This document shows positions 12,990-25,638 of a DNA stretch of 64,000 nucleotides, piece after piece. This stretch comes from Membranipora membranacea (Eukaryota > Bryozoa > Gymnolaemata > Cheilostomatida > Membraniporidae). Below the pieces are notes generated by a model. That model did not search any database. It saw only the letters and a program-made list of their open reading frames with translations, and had not been told where the DNA came from. A program made the position numbers and the translations under genes. Position 1 is the first letter of the stretch; each line of letters begins with the position of its first letter. The stretch covers positions 4,216,001-4,280,000 of the forward strand of contig OU612069.1 of the NCBI GenBank assembly GCA_914767715.1. Direction: 5' to 3'.

Positions 12990-15740
12990 AATGACAAGAC
13001 AAAGGCATATCAATTCCACCATCAAGTGGTACCATTATCTATACCTCTCAACAGTTTTAATATGTATATAAGTGATGATGAAATAATAGTTGAATTAAGG
13101 TTGTATCCCTTACCACGTGGATTCATAATTCTTAGGTAGACCTGTGGCCGTTATTTAAGATTACTGTAATGTTGCAAGTCCGGAAACCTAATTCAGCCAG
13201 TTTAAGGCAAGAATTTGGCTTTTATTCAAGTTGTGTAGTTTGCTGAATGGTCATAACCTTCGTGTGTGATGCTACCATGGCTATGATTATTGCGTATACA
13301 TTTTTCGTTTCTTATTAGGATATACTTTCTCATTTACGTGTTCTCCAGCTAGCCGCGTACCAAATCTGTTTCTTGGTTTGTACTTAAGTTTGAGAAGCCT
13401 AGGTGATGACTGTGAGATATAGAGTTGTTTCTTCTAAAATCTTTCATTCAAGTAAGTTTTAGCAGAGAGCAAGTTTTGTTATAAATGACATTAATGTTTG
13501 GGATGTTTTTATTACTTTCTCTCAAGCAAAGTTTTACTTGTTTTACTCTTTCTCTTGAGTTTTTGAGCAGGAAATCTGAGATTAGCCACATCTTTGTGTG
13601 TTGATCTTGAATATTTTTCACAGAACAAGAAGTTCCTAATTCATAATAAATAAGCTATAATCAATAAATTGGCTTGCGCCATAAACAGAAGTCAAATTTA
13701 TCCCTGTTGTCAGGGGAACACCACGGCCACTAGGATTTTTAAAAAAATTTGGAAAGCAATAAATCTATTACAGATTAGGTGCTCAATTAGTCTGTGTCCC
13801 AATCTCTTACAACTCAGACGTTTCTCTCCAGTGACCAGCAATACATTAGATGTAACACCGAACAACACTTGATAACTCTGTCAAGGTATATGGGCCTATT
13901 ACGATGCAATACAATTCATTTAATATAAATGTTTGGTACTCAGTCATTACAAAGTGCAATGAAGTGAAAATGTTATGTTTATCATCTGACATGTCAGCTC
14001 TTTGTTGTTTGATCTCAACCAAATTTTGTATGCAGTACATGCTTGTCACTGAGAATTTAATAATATCAGAAAATATGACTGCGTATACAGAAGCTTACTG
14101 TATCAGCCGAATGATTACTGAAAATAAGCGATGGCTCTCAAAGATGATTGATCCTACTAATCTGTGACTTCCACTTGTACAGAGACAGCCAGAGCTTGAC
14201 AGTTGTATCATCACAAAATGCTACGGTGTTTCTTAGATCACTTAGTCATTGATATACAGGCAGCTGAATAGAGTGCTATATTGTGGATTTAAGGTTGATT
14301 GTATTATGAGATAGATCTTGACGATAAACTTCCTGGGAAATTTATCCCCCTTGTTTGACAAAATTGTGCCCATTTTCTACCTCAACAGGTATTTTTCAAT
14401 TAATTCTTATTAATAAATGTCTTACAAGGCTTCGTGAAATATTAAGAGAATGAAAACAGAATTAACCTGGAATCACTGGTTGCCAAGAGATTCACATGTG
14501 AAGTTAGTTCATGCGAAAGTTTACAAGATCACTTTGCAGTGAAAGTAAGTCAATGACTAACTGAGTACTAAATGGTGAGTTCATTACATGCAACAAGGCC
14601 AACTGACACCACATGTCACTACAGCTACTATATTTACAAATTCAAGACAAACTTAACTAGTCTTGATCTTTTTGCAGGCATGACCTCATCTTGGCCGACA
14701 ACTGTAATGTAAAATGATAAGTTATTCTATTTTTTCAGTTATTGCTTTTGTTGTGACAGCTCATGCCCGCCCAATTAATTATTGATTGTCGTATTCGTTT
14801 GATAATTTTCTAAGTTTTACCTACAACACGCCTCAAAGACCCGGTTTATTTTATAATTTGTAAGACCCGTTGGAGGGGAGGGGGTGGCTTACAGCGCCTC
14901 TGTCAAATCAAAAAAGCTTTATCTCTTTAACCCTAGAGTTTAATTGGTGTTCCACTGGATCACATCTGAAAGCGAGAAATCCCCCCTGATTAGGAAGCCC
15001 TAACCTGGGCATATGTTTATTATCTTTGCAATCTTAGAAGTTGTGCCCATTTCATATTTTCCTAAAAATTAGTAATTGATAGATCATTGAACTGAGGAAG
15101 TTTGAGTTCCTTGTAGAAAAGCATGTCAAATAACTCTATTTAAGTAAACAAGTTTTCGTATTTTCTAGTTTTCGGCTACATTTTAGTTATTGCTACGGGA
15201 TAATACACCCTGAGCATCGTACTTTTTAATCCAATATAACTTGATGGTATTGGAAATCCCATAGTATCGTAATCTTTACCAGAAAGGGATGACGTAATTG
15301 AGTCATTTGCGCAATAATCAAGTTATTGATTTTCCTAAATTGGTTTGGCAGATCGGACAAAATTTATCAAGCTAGCCTACATTGCCATACAGAGCAGCAT
15401 CAACTATTCTTGTACTAATTATCAAGGGTAAATGGTTGTGAACATCATCCTGAAACTCTATTGATTTGATGACTGCTGGCCTGATTCATACCTGGGCTAT
15501 GTAGGCCTATTGAGATTTTCAATCCAAGAATATTTCTTGCCAAAGTAATTGTTATTGTTATAGTTACCATATTGTGGATTTACTTGGTTGTTATTTTTAA
15601 TACAGGGTTTTCAAGTGGGAGATGTGGAGTGGAAGTCAACACAAATTCATGAATTGATATCGGAAATAATATTATTGTGTTATGATTGATAGAGTACTGT
15701 ACGGCTTTCGGTTAGAAAATGTGTCGTTCCTTATTTATTA
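12990..15740 (+). repeat. Dispersed ~3 kb repeat block, copy 2
   Basis: This is the diverged second copy of 5655–8760, in the same orientation and landmark order. It is shorter, with deletions near 14940–15010 where the first copy has the longer 'gacgctgcgctgcac' passage. No protein-coding capacity is visible. LINE fragments of one family flank it on both sides (12775–12965 and 15735–16310), which suggests that block and LINE pieces moved or duplicated as one composite. Confidence 0.75.
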
Positions 15741-16310
15741 TGACTGGTATTATTGTAATAAATTGATAGCCAATTCATAAAATAGAGATGTTATGACCGT
15801 TTCCAATTTCAAAAGCACAAATTGTCCCAAATCGAATTTTTAGGACAAGTCATTCAAGCAGTCAGACAAATTAAAACATTTAGGACTAATTTTAGATAAA
15901 AATATGAATTTTAACACCCATATCAACAAGGTTATACGAAAACTATACCAAATCAAAGCATATTTTGAGAGACATTGTAAGATTCTGAATAAAACCTTAG
16001 TTGTAGTCTGATAGACACAGTTAACAAGACCAAACATTGAATATTTTGCTCCAATACTTCATTGCTCTAATGAATATTATTGAAAGAGAGTTGATAACCG
16101 ATGTTTAGAAATCATAAATCTACATTGCCCAAAAGTTGAGATAAGGCAAAAGAAATCACCAAGGGGTATTATGATTTATTCTTTTGACATTTTTTCAACT
16201 TAAAAACAGATCGTTCTCAATTATTGATGCCAGTTTTATGACTGTAAACTTAGAAAGACATATATTAGGACTTGGTAAGAGTGAGAGTTTGATGCAGGTT
16301 CTCCCTTGTG
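15735..16310 (+). mobile_element. LINE remnant, reverse-transcriptase fragment (copy B)
   Basis: Similarity to 27640–28215 runs through the 'gactggta(t/a)tatt' start, the 'caagtcattcaagcagtcagacaaattaaaa' passage (15844–15875) and the 'ttaacaagaccaaacattga' stretch (16018–16037). The frame is interrupted several times. Some short open stretches on the opposite strand are artefacts of this decayed sequence. Confidence 0.7.
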
Positions 16311-16940
16311 ATTTTTGGTGATGGTATCAGGATTATATTTTACGTCATCAGATCGAAGATATCCATAGTGTGGTCATGTTGGTTGTCTAAATGCCAATAA
16401 TATTGATAAGACTAAGGGAGGAAGTAATTAAATTAAAAATGATTAACTGTCGCCAAGGAACTCTGGAAATTGATAATGCATATTTTATACAGCATATTAA
16501 CGAAACTCTGGATCATCAAATATCTGCTCTGGCTGGCTAGTGGCTTCAATTTTGGGTGCCTTTGTTGTTTGGTACATAGCTTTTTGTGAGTGTTTGCTGT
16601 ATTCACCTGTGGTTTGATACAGGGATTGTCAAGTTATCTAAGATACTCAGAATAACCTAAAAATGAATTGTGAGGAGGGGGCAGAATCAGAAAAATATCA
16701 TCTTTAAAATCAATCGGAATGAAAATTGCCATTGCAAATATCGATTATCTTGAATGGAATATTATATTGGCATCAGTTCATACTCAAATGTTTCATTCAT
16801 GTATTTGGATTCATACATTTGTTGCATTGTTACCAAACCAATTCTAGATTAATCTGGAGTCTTAGAGTCAACTCAATTGAACTGAGTATAATTGAAAACT
16901 TTCAACCATATCAAAATCAGCTGAAAATAGTCAAAATCAA
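16311..16940. other. Unassigned spacer before the piggyBac gene
   Basis: About 630 bp without a recognised gene. The 5' terminal inverted repeat expected for the piggyBac element (complement of the 20436–20458 end) was searched for by eye and not found, so the left boundary of that element is unknown. Confidence 0.35.
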
Positions 16941-16942
16941 AG

Positions 16943-19847
16943 ATGGCAGCCCCCAGGCCAAGAAGCAGAATCTCAGTAGATGATGATTTTGATGAGATTA
17001 TGAATGACAGTGACAGTGAAGTAGATTCTTCTGGATCACATGATGAAGGTGAGTTGTTACTCATTTCATTTTGGAAGTTTTTATCAAACTAGCACTCTTT
17101 ACAGCCAAGATACAGCCTGTGAAGAGGGTGTCTCAAAAACCAGATTTATTTTGCTGATTTATTGGTGTCAATGTAAACAACACTCACAGCCCTCACCTCC
17201 TACCTCAGTGAAAACCTAAATATACTACACCCATGCTAAACTGTCAGACCATCATTCTGGTGTATTGTAACCGACCATGAGTAGCTTTTTTCTGTACATT
17301 AGATCTCTTAGAAAATGATGGGATCCCAAGATCTGATGATGCATTGAGTCAGTTGACTAGGCTTACTACGACTTGTCTCTAAATGCATTCATTTGTATAT
17401 TATTTTGTTTTAGACAGTGATCCAAATTACATAGATGTTACTGGTGACTCAGATAATGAAAGTAGAGTGGGAGATGGCCCAGGGAGTGATGCTGGAGAAG
17501 GTAGTGATGGTGCAGGTAGTGAACCAGGTCACATTGGCAGAGATATGATTGATCAACAACTATCATCTGATGAGGAGGAACCAGGTATGTTCACCGTGCT
17601 AATTATGTCCAATGCAATATCATACTACAATGTGATATAGATATATACATATATTTATGATATATATATACTCCATTACGGTTGTGGCGTTTATTTTATA
17701 AAAAGCCTTCTATCGCTAGACTTACTTGCGTCAGATGGAGTTGTTTATTGAAACATGCGAGCCATTGAGACAAGAATGTTTATATGAACACTGGTGCAAG
17801 GGTTACATGTTATAGCCTCACTTCATGCATAGGCCTATAATATGAACTATTTTTGCTTGAATAGAACCCGCTGGTAGGGGACGTGGTGGTAGGGGACGTG
17901 GTGGTAGAGGAGGTGTTGGTAGAGGAGGTGGTGGTAGAGGACGTGGTGGTCGAGTTGGTTGTGGTGCTGCTGGTAGAGGTGCTGGTGTTAGAGGTGCTTA
18001 TGGTCGTGTACGGGGTGGGAAAGGACGTGGTCCTGGTGTGAGACGGAATAGACCTGATGGAGGTATGATGTCGACAATTACGTTTTTGGCTTTTTATCTT
18101 TTCACCTACGAATGCAACTGCTCATCACACTGAGCAGAAAAAACTTTGTACCTCTGAATATAGAACATGTGTTCATAAGTTTATGTCTATTTATCGATCT
18201 CTATGCGGTTTCTTACCTTCACGTTTATATACATGGAGATAAGATACCACAGTGACGCCATGCGGAGAGCACATACCTTCATGTTTATATATATGAAGAT
18301 AAGTGCTTTTTGCATGGTGACACATGATATGTAGTTATGTTATAAATCAAAACAGATAATTGTTTTGTTTTTCTAGATGAATTCGTCTGGCAGATGGCTA
18401 CTGACGCAGCTCGTCAGGTACCTGACTGTACTGCTCAGCATGGTGTAAATACAACAAAACTTTCAGCAGGATGTAGTGAGATAGATGCATTCATGTAATT
18501 TTCGATCGTACCTTTTACACTACCGTCAAATCTGAGACCAACCGCTACACTCGAAGTAACATGTCTGACGCACAGGCCGAATCATGGAAAACTGTAACAC
18601 TGTCATGCATGTACCGATTCTTCGCCATAATCCTTCACATGTGTATCGTGAAAAAACCAACCATAGCGGACTATTTCTCCACAGATCCTGTACTGCATAG
18701 TAGCTTCGCTAGTTCAACTGGCATGGGCCGCAACCGATTCCAGCAGATAATTAGGTACTTGCACCTGAATGACAATGCCGATCACGTACCCCATGATCAG
18801 GATGGTCATGACCCACTTTTCAAAGTACGACCGATATTTGACAGTCTGTTAGCTAAGTTTGGAGAGTTGTATACTCCTTGGTCAAATCGTCGATGAAGCG
18901 ATGTGACCATTTCGTGGTAGGGTAGGATTTCGGGTTTACATGAAAAATAAACCAAACAAGTATGGAATGCGAGTAGAGTGTGTATGCGAATCTAACAGTG
19001 GCTATGTATGTCAGATGGAAGTCTACACAGCCACAGGAGACAACACCGTAAATAGCCTGGTCACCCGTATACTCAATCCCTTTGAAAATAAAAACTACAG
19101 AGTTTACATGGACAGACGCTACTCATCTCCTATTCTATTCCGTGAGTTACCGACTAAAGGCATTTATGCAGTTGGTACTTGTATGTCAAATCGTCGAAAT
19201 TTGCCAGGTGACGATGCACAAAATCTGCAGAAGGGTGAGAGGGTAGCTCGGCAGTGGGGTGATATTCGGACAAGAGAGACGTAATAACTTTGTCCACCGT
19301 AGATGCTGACGTAATGATCGACACAACAAATCCCAGGTCTAGATTTCACGATCACCAGGTAATGAAGCCGCAGACTGTCCTAACCTACAACAGCAATAAA
19401 GCTGGCGTTGAAAGACGAAAGTCGCTCAAATGGTGGAAGAAGCTCTTCTTCTGGCTGTACGTCATGGGAGTTGTAAACTCATTCAAAATCTAAAAATTCT
19501 CAAATCCAACATCCAAACTCAGACTATCACAATACATCATAACATTGGCCAAAGAACTATTGAAAGAAGCTGGTATCGAAGAGCGAAATCAACCCCCGAA
19601 TGCTGCAGCTGAACCACGCAGGCATGTAACTGGCAACCACTTTCCCGCCCCTTTACCACCGAACCCTGTAAAGCAGAACCCCATTCCACTTTGTGTGAAC
19701 TGCTCATCCGAGCCCGGCCCTAATGGCAAGAAACCTAGACGTGAATCAAGATACATATTATGTCTGGAATGCCAGGTAGCTCTTTGCTTGTTATGCCTTC
19801 ATCCATATCACCGTCCTCATAGCAGACAATCTTTAGGTTATCTTTGA
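16943..19847 (+). pseudogene. Intron-containing piggyBac transposase gene, inactivated
   Basis: Four 5' exons can be joined by GT–AG sites, all introns in phase 1: 16943–17048 (ATG start, acidic Ser/Asp-rich), 17414–17584 (acidic), 17865–18062 (about 65 residues rich in Arg-Gly and Gly-Gly) and 18377 onward. Exon 4 begins the DDE_Tnp_1_7 region (EIDAF, then stop at about 18496). A later frame at 18561–18896 carries the conserved 'RFQQIIRYLHLND' type segment. It breaks exactly where the first catalytic Asp (SIDEAM motif) should follow. The frame resumes at 18940–19284, where the second catalytic Asp is in 'VYMDRRYSS', with Arg-Arg in place of the usual Asn-Phe/Tyr. The third Asp region (GGVDRSDQ) is deleted at about 19400, just before 'SLKWWKKLFFWL'. 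A C-terminal Cys-rich zinc domain follows (CVNC…CLEC…CLLCLHPYH, up to 19847). The protein excised and inserted DNA at TTAA; this copy cannot. Confidence 0.9.
17865..18062 (+). pseudogene. Arg-Gly-Gly-rich exon of the piggyBac gene
   Basis: This exon encodes about twenty repeats of Gly-Arg-Gly or Gly-Gly-Arg, then a basic tail (VRGGKGRGPGVRRNR). RGG boxes usually bind RNA or G-rich nucleic acid. Its phase-1 boundaries match those of its neighbours, so it reads as a true exon. It may have expanded by slippage of a 9- to 18-bp 'ggtggtagagga' unit. Confidence 0.8.
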
Positions 19848-20462
19848 CCTTTGCTGACATTCATGTATATATTACGCTTAGCTTCATTGATATTACATTT
19901 CAGAACTTGTCATGCATGGTATATAACATATTTTATCATACAATCATATTTCAATATGTTACTTCATGGCTTTTGTCTTTTGAAATGCTCGTAATTTTTC
20001 CACAATCTTCTCATACGTCGAATATAGAATTTTCTAACAGTCTGACGCTCTTTTATACCTGTATTTCTTTTGTTTTTTACTGTCTCTCACAATTGAAAAG
20101 AAATAGAGATGTCACCACAGCATTTTTGATCCCTCCTGACAATAAACCAGTGATAATCTTTGGTTCAGACTTGAGATTTAGCATGAATTCAAGCATACAC
20201 GACCAGTCAATCGGGGAAAAAAAATTATCTTCTCAGCTGATTACGGCCTCCACTTTACCCCTACCCTAGCAAGCTATATATTTCTCTAACCCTGGAAAAT
20301 TTATGCTCATTGGAACGATCATGAGCTGGGCATTCCAATGATATGCATGATAACAGGGCTACTACCAGCTGTGTTTCGGTTATGCTGCATTGAAAATCCC
20401 TGAAAGCGCCCGGTCACAGCATGTATTGTTATATAATAGGCGGTCGGTAGTCAAAGTGTTAA
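19848..20462 (+). mobile_element. piggyBac 3' untranslated region and terminal end at TTAA
   Basis: The end of the element is placed at 20458, where 'ggtagtcaaagtg' abuts TTAA (20459–20462), the piggyBac target. Read from outside, the terminus begins CACTTTGACTACC, a plausible TIR start. An open frame at 19844–20269 has no recognisable motif and is probably chance. The matching 5' TIR was not found. Confidence 0.6.
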
Positions 20463-20954
20463 TCATGTATTTGTAAGTAATTTGAGTTGGTTTATGATTA
20501 TGAAGTAATTTTGTATCAGAATGATAGGATTTCTATACCGCTAAGTAGCCTGAATCTTATTATATTGCATACCTACATACGTTCATGAGTGGGCATCTAT
20601 GTAAAATTCATGTTTCATGGTGTGTCTAAATATCTGAGGTAATATAGACAGCTTGTCCTTTCTTGTGTAAGGGATATAGTATTGAACAATAGCAGGTATA
20701 AACAAATAGAAGTGACAATTGTCACCAGCGAGTTTTTTTATTTCTAATATTTGATACAGCCCTATACATAATAACTATCAATTGATTGGATTCTATAGGA
20801 TTTTGGGACGATAACTATTCCTTGTTCGCTGTGAACAAAATTTGAAGTGTTGGTAGCTTAAGAGAACAAATCTAGATGAACTTGGCGATGTCTCGAGAGA
20901 AAATTAACACATTTGGTTTGAACAAAGGAATAGTAAGAATCGCAACGCAATGCA

Positions 20955-21030
20955 TCGCAAATGGATATATTTTATTTGCAGATGACACTAATAATTTATG
21001 CTCAGACCCACCAACTTCAAAATAACATCT
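20955..21030 (+). mobile_element. Tiny reverse-transcriptase relic (FADD box)
   Basis: One frame reads NGYILFADDTNNLCSD and then a stop. The LFADDTN core is the RT catalytic box of non-LTR elements. The frame is lost on both sides within about 100 bp. It is a different LINE lineage from the YADD element at 9.3 kb, or an older copy. Confidence 0.6.
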
Positions 21031-21109
21031 TTATAATGATGAAGAGTGCAGGTCAGCTGAAGTTGATGTGGTAAACTGTTAGCACTTGTAACCTAGGATT
21101 GGCATTATC

Positions 21110-21730
21110 TTTGCGTTAGGCTGATGTTAGAGAGAAATGAGAATGAATTGGAAGGAGGAAACATAGCCCAACTGACATGGACACCAATAATTTTCAGAGA
21201 TGCTCATCATTTCATGGTGAGATTGACACACTGTCCGGATTTGCCAATTCTTCATTCCAATTATATTAAGAAAAGTTCAGAATGTGATCCACTACTGAAT
21301 ACTTTACCACGAGCTTGCAAGAGCCAGCATTAGGCACCCCTGTGCTATATCTTATGCTATGTGCTATGGTGATGGAGATAGTTATACAGAATTCACAAGG
21401 CAGTGTGAATGGGATTTAGGTTGCGAATAACCAAATACTTCTGCCAATGAGGGCATTTATGGACAAGGCTAAGGTTGTGGCTTCAATCTTTAGACTGTAT
21501 GAGTTGATAAAGAGATGTGCGATGCGATTCAAACCTAGCTAGAACCAGTCCCTGCCTTTGTGTTGAGGCAAACCTGTACCATATACCTAGAAACTGAGCT
21601 TATTCCCACGCCTGCAGTGCAGCCGGCGAAGTGCTTACGAAGATGTTATAGCTTGCTGATCACAGACAGGTTTCGCTGTCACATTTTTATCCTGCACACA
21701 GTATTGGTTGTTGCTAGGCAGACCATTACA
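21110..21730 (+). mobile_element. LINE remnant R2, copy 1
   Basis: This is the first of a pair with 30130–30810, the same in order and orientation. Conceptual pieces include a stretch matching 'PAEQPAKSLGRWYSLLITDRF' in the second copy; here it reads 'PAVQPAKCLRRCYSLLITD'. That KSLGRWY-type segment is known from non-LTR reverse transcriptases whose catalytic box is YMDD. In both copies the box has decayed to F-M-D-K or worse. Frames are broken, so it is non-functional. Confidence 0.6.
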
Positions 21731-22540
21731 AGACATAAAATGGGCAAGAACATACTCAGTTCATTAAAAGTATTTTGGCTTCAAGTTGCTGTAGAGTTAT
21801 CTTCTCATTTTCATAAAATGTCGTACCAGGGACTTATTATGAATTAGAAGTTATCTCACTATGCCTAATTTGTCATATCCCGTCCTTGTATCCGGCTAAA
21901 CATACAAACTTAAATGAGACAATTATTTAAAGAAGAAGAATCTAGGATCAAAATCAAGCACCAAGCGGAACAATCAATTGTGTCAATCTGGTTAGATAAC
22001 TCTTTATAAACCCCTTATACTTGCGTGATAGCAATAGAATAGAATAGATAGCAATATAGCGATATAGCGATTTACTATTTCCATTCTAAATTCAATACAA
22101 CTGGTTTTAAATTTTGCTGGACCAGGTCAAAGTTTTTGAGTGGGTGTATTAAATGAGGTGGCATGATTTTTCTACTGGTACTTGAATCAACCCACCTTAT
22201 GCAGCGATATGAATAAAATCTGGGCAAGAGACACCCAACCAAAAATTATGAAATATTTTAATACACAAGAAGGCTTGACACTATCACATTTCAAACAAGG
22301 ATTGATCGAGGAAACAATGTCAAATAAAAATTATTGAAGTTTATTAGGGTTGTTTCAGACATAAATTACTGTCTTTCAAGCCAAATGTTTAAGTATGGAT
22401 TCGGCAGTGTGTCTGATTTGAGCAAAAATAAGTGTCACATTCAGATCCGAAATCTCACCATATATAATAAGTGATAAATGGATTCATGTAGAATGTAATG
22501 TGTATTGTTTTACAATAAAGTATACCTAGCGTGCTGACTT
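21731..22540. other. Unassigned spacer
   Basis: No gene recognised. A small cryptic repeat near 22028–22072 is built from 'gatagcaatag' and 'gatatagc' words. Confidence 0.4.
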
Positions 22541-23015
22541 ATGATGAATAACAACACATTGGAGTACGCTTATCATGGTAAGGTTAAGGCAAAATGTGTA
22601 ATTGAGATACATAATGGTCAGCTGCAACAAATCCTAGACAAAATGAACGAGAACAAGAGGTCAGCTGACAACCAGCACAAGGCCTTAATGACAGCAGCAA
22701 GCAAGATCAACACTCGTCTAAATGCCATCGAGTCTGATTAAAGAGGTTTCTTCACTTCACTGGAATATGCACAATGAGATGTAACTGGTGTAAAAGCAAG
22801 GTTTGAAGAACTCAACAAATACAACAACTACAAGCTTATAATGAAGACAAATCAGAAAAAGCTTAGGCCGTCATCCATGTCGATAAAATCAACGAACGCT
22901 GTTAATAGCTAATATCCCGGAGAGCCGCAATGAAGCACATCAAAAATTGTTCTATCACTAGCAAGTCACCTGGATACTACCATCTCACCAAGTGACATAG
23001 ATGCCTTGTAAGCCT
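22541..23015 (+). mobile_element. LINE ORF1-like remnant
   Basis: A 66-residue frame (22541–22741) has a coiled-coil-like pattern (ILDKMNENKRS … INTRLNAIES). After several stops a shifted frame reads SHLDTTISPSDIDAL near 22960–23010. The 'L…TTI.P.DID' signature is typical of the C-terminal part of ORF1 proteins of non-LTR retrotransposons, which bind RNA. The pieces are in the expected order but broken. Confidence 0.55.
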
Positions 23016-23204
23016 TTCATTATATTTAAATAATTAGTCTGGTATGCTAGAAATTTGAAATCCTTTGTAGACCATCGTTCATCGGACAATATTTAGCTTT
23101 GTATCGGCAATATATTTTGGTAATGAACTTTCATGGGGGATGGGGTTGTGCGCGAATGTCATAACTGTGGTACATATTGGATGGTATCGCATGTCAAATA
23201 CCAT

Positions 23205-23660
23205 ATTAACAGCAGCCCAATATTTTGAATCTTGAATTCAATCAATCTAATAGTCATGTCATATCCTCTACCTCCCATGTCAAACCTCATACCCAAACTC
23301 TCATACTTGATGGAAATAATTTTGAGCGGCCTGCAAAAATGAGATACCTTCGTGTAATAGTGGATAAATGTAAAATGTTTCATGAGCATGTGCAATCTGT
23401 TTTTATCGGCATCAAGAAGAATGTATGTTATGGATGATTTTGTGTATCTAGCTCTAAACCTATAGCAACTATGTTTTTCAAAAGCCCCTGATCCATATTT
23501 GTGTACCTTGTATATTTACTGTAGCTACGCCAATTACCAATAAGCCTATCAGAAGAATATCAAAATTTCTCAATAGGTTAAAGCCCAAAAATTTCAATGG
23601 AATAGCGGCAAATCAAGGGAGTTGGGTATATCCTAAGCAACTGCTGTTATGAAATTAATT
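23205..23660 (+). mobile_element. LINE reverse-transcriptase C-terminal remnant
   Basis: The frame at 23225–23437 ends with a stretch reading ILDGNNFERPAKMRYLRVIV, then HEHVQSVFIGIKKN. It resembles the post-catalytic 'K-Y-L-G-V-x-I-D … H-i … K' segment of non-LTR reverse transcriptases. Together with the ORF1-like remnant just upstream it probably represents one internally deleted element. Confidence 0.6.
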
Positions 23661-24435
23661 TTGTTTGTTCGTTCAGATGATCTGAGCCAATGCACTATGC
23701 CAGATGATTGCTTCACAGGTCCTCAAGATGTTCACCCAAACACCGCTGCTTGAAGTCTGAAAATACCTCACAGCTCATCGCGACTACCTTCAGGTTCTGC
23801 AAGGCATCCTATTGGCAAACCGTTTGTGTATTGTGTTTTCATGCATCCAATTCAAATGACATGTCATGCTTACAAAAATCAATTGTCATGGGTACTCATT
23901 TTCTGCATTGGGTGTGACCGTTCAAAAGCCAATGATGAGAGCAATTTTCTGTTAGTTGTCTCAACAACTTGAAGGTGTTATGTATTTGATTGTGTAGATA
24001 ATTCCGTCGGGTGTATTCTGAATTCCTGCTCAGCTGTTGTGGCTAGAGGGTAGGGAAAATCAGGTGTATAGGGAAAAAAATCCATTGCAATTCAACCCTG
24101 GTTCTTACTCTGCAACTCGGAGTGCAAGTGCAAGTGCATCTCTACCTACTGTTTTTCAAATTTCTTTGTAAAAATTGAATTTTCATGTAATGAATCAAGT
24201 CAATTTTATGATGATATTTTTGGTCGGACCTAAGAATAGTGGTAGGTATGGCAAAGATATTCAATAGGTGAATATGAATTGAATGTCAGTAGCAAATACA
24301 TAGGTGTATGCATTGCGGAGGAAGGAAAAAAATTTTACGATGGTGAAAATAATATGGAATAGAATATAAGAGTAAAATTAAGTATTAATTTTACTCTTAT
24401 ATTAATTTTATATTCCAATAACCTAAATGACAAAA
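23661..24435. other. Spacer with one perfect hairpin
   Basis: No gene recognised. At about 24364–24402 there is a perfect inverted repeat, an 18-bp arm ending in 'gagtaaaattaa', a 3-bp centre, then its complement. It is AT-rich and could be a small foldback relic. Confidence 0.45.
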
Positions 24436-24790
24436 AGTCAATATTATGCATTAATAGTAACTTTTAGCCAAACGGCGCAAAATTCAGCTCCCTGTACTCC
24501 CGTCAGCAGTGCTGTGCTGCCAAAGGAGAAGACCTCAATTTCAAAACAGCCTCTTGAAGACCCCAAGTGGAAGACCCAAAATATCACATGCATGCTATCC
24601 CAATAGATTACAGGCCAGGTAGAATATTGGTGTCGCTCATTGCTGTTCTTACATCCGCTTGTTTCAATGGATCTTTTTCTACTCTTTCTTGTTTGAATTT
24701 CATACAGGTTGTCAATGATGTCACAGTTATCTTTTCTTGTGAGAATGAAAAATTGATTGAAATTTGAACTTTTCCATATTCTGCTAGCCA
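24436..24790 (+). repeat. Dispersed repeat R3, copy 1
   Basis: About 350 bp match 31230–31600, with shared landmarks 'gacaaaaagtcaat', 'cagctccctgtactcc' and 'caggccaggtagaatattgg'. Both copies lie downstream of a copy of R2 (21.1 and 30.1 kb), in the same order, so R2 and R3 may be two parts of one element or of an old duplication. Open frames on both strands are short and unrecognised. Confidence 0.65.
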
Positions 24791-25630
24791 TCCTTAAGAT
24801 TCAGATCACTTTAACTGTTTTATTACAGTACCTCAACCCTTACAGTGTTACAATGTTGTGATGGGATATCTTTCCACGCAATTCCTGAATACATTTAGTT
24901 AGGCTTGAGAGTAAAATTGGCTTACTATTTAATATCAATTTTTAGCTTGGTATAATATGTGTAGTTGTATATCCTTGCCCAATTATGTTTTTGGCAGCGT
25001 GTTATATTTTATAATTTATTGAGGTGAGTTTGTGCGTGAGAAATTTCAATAATTTTAGATATTTGAACTGCATATCGAGTTACCAGCTTTTTAGCATAAT
25101 TATATTTGTGTTTTCCTTGGCTTTTATGTTTTGAACATTGTCATCTCTATCGATGACAAACCATAGTTGTCATGACGTCAACTACTCCTCATTTGCGTTG
25201 CTGGTACTGTGCAGGAACTTATCTACTAATTCAAAGGTGAAACAGGATTGGGGTGCTCACCACCAATAAGCCCTGTTATATCCCATTTCACTTATAACTA
25301 TGAGATAATGGCCTGTCACGTCTCTAAATGCTGAGACATTATCAGTATTGTATTGTAGGGTGAAATGAGGAAAGTTAAATTATTCTCGCAATATTATCTA
25401 GTTAAAAACATTTAAAATTTAGATAGTACAGTTGAACTTTGTATGGTTGAGGTAAACAGTAGCTGTTTGGTGTCAGTAATAGGGCACCAATTTGAGCACA
25501 ATGATAAACACTTATCAGCTTTTCTAGGCTTTTAATATAGATATCTGCGATGAGATCAAACAGCAAATAAAATGAAATTGAACAGCTGTTACAACTACTA
25601 CTAGTACTACTAGTACAGGAAGTGCGGGTA
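24791..25630. other. Unassigned spacer
   Basis: About 840 bp downstream (in minus-strand sense) of the LRR exon. I searched the minus strand for a further LRR exon and found none. A short cryptic 'actactagt' repeat is at 25594–25618. Confidence 0.4.
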
Positions 25631-25638
25631 TGACTTAC

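Noticed and set aside
19844-20269. 141-codon frame after the piggyBac gene
   Set aside because: It overlaps the end of the transposase by a few bases only, has no recognisable motif, and lies in the element's AT-rich 3' region.
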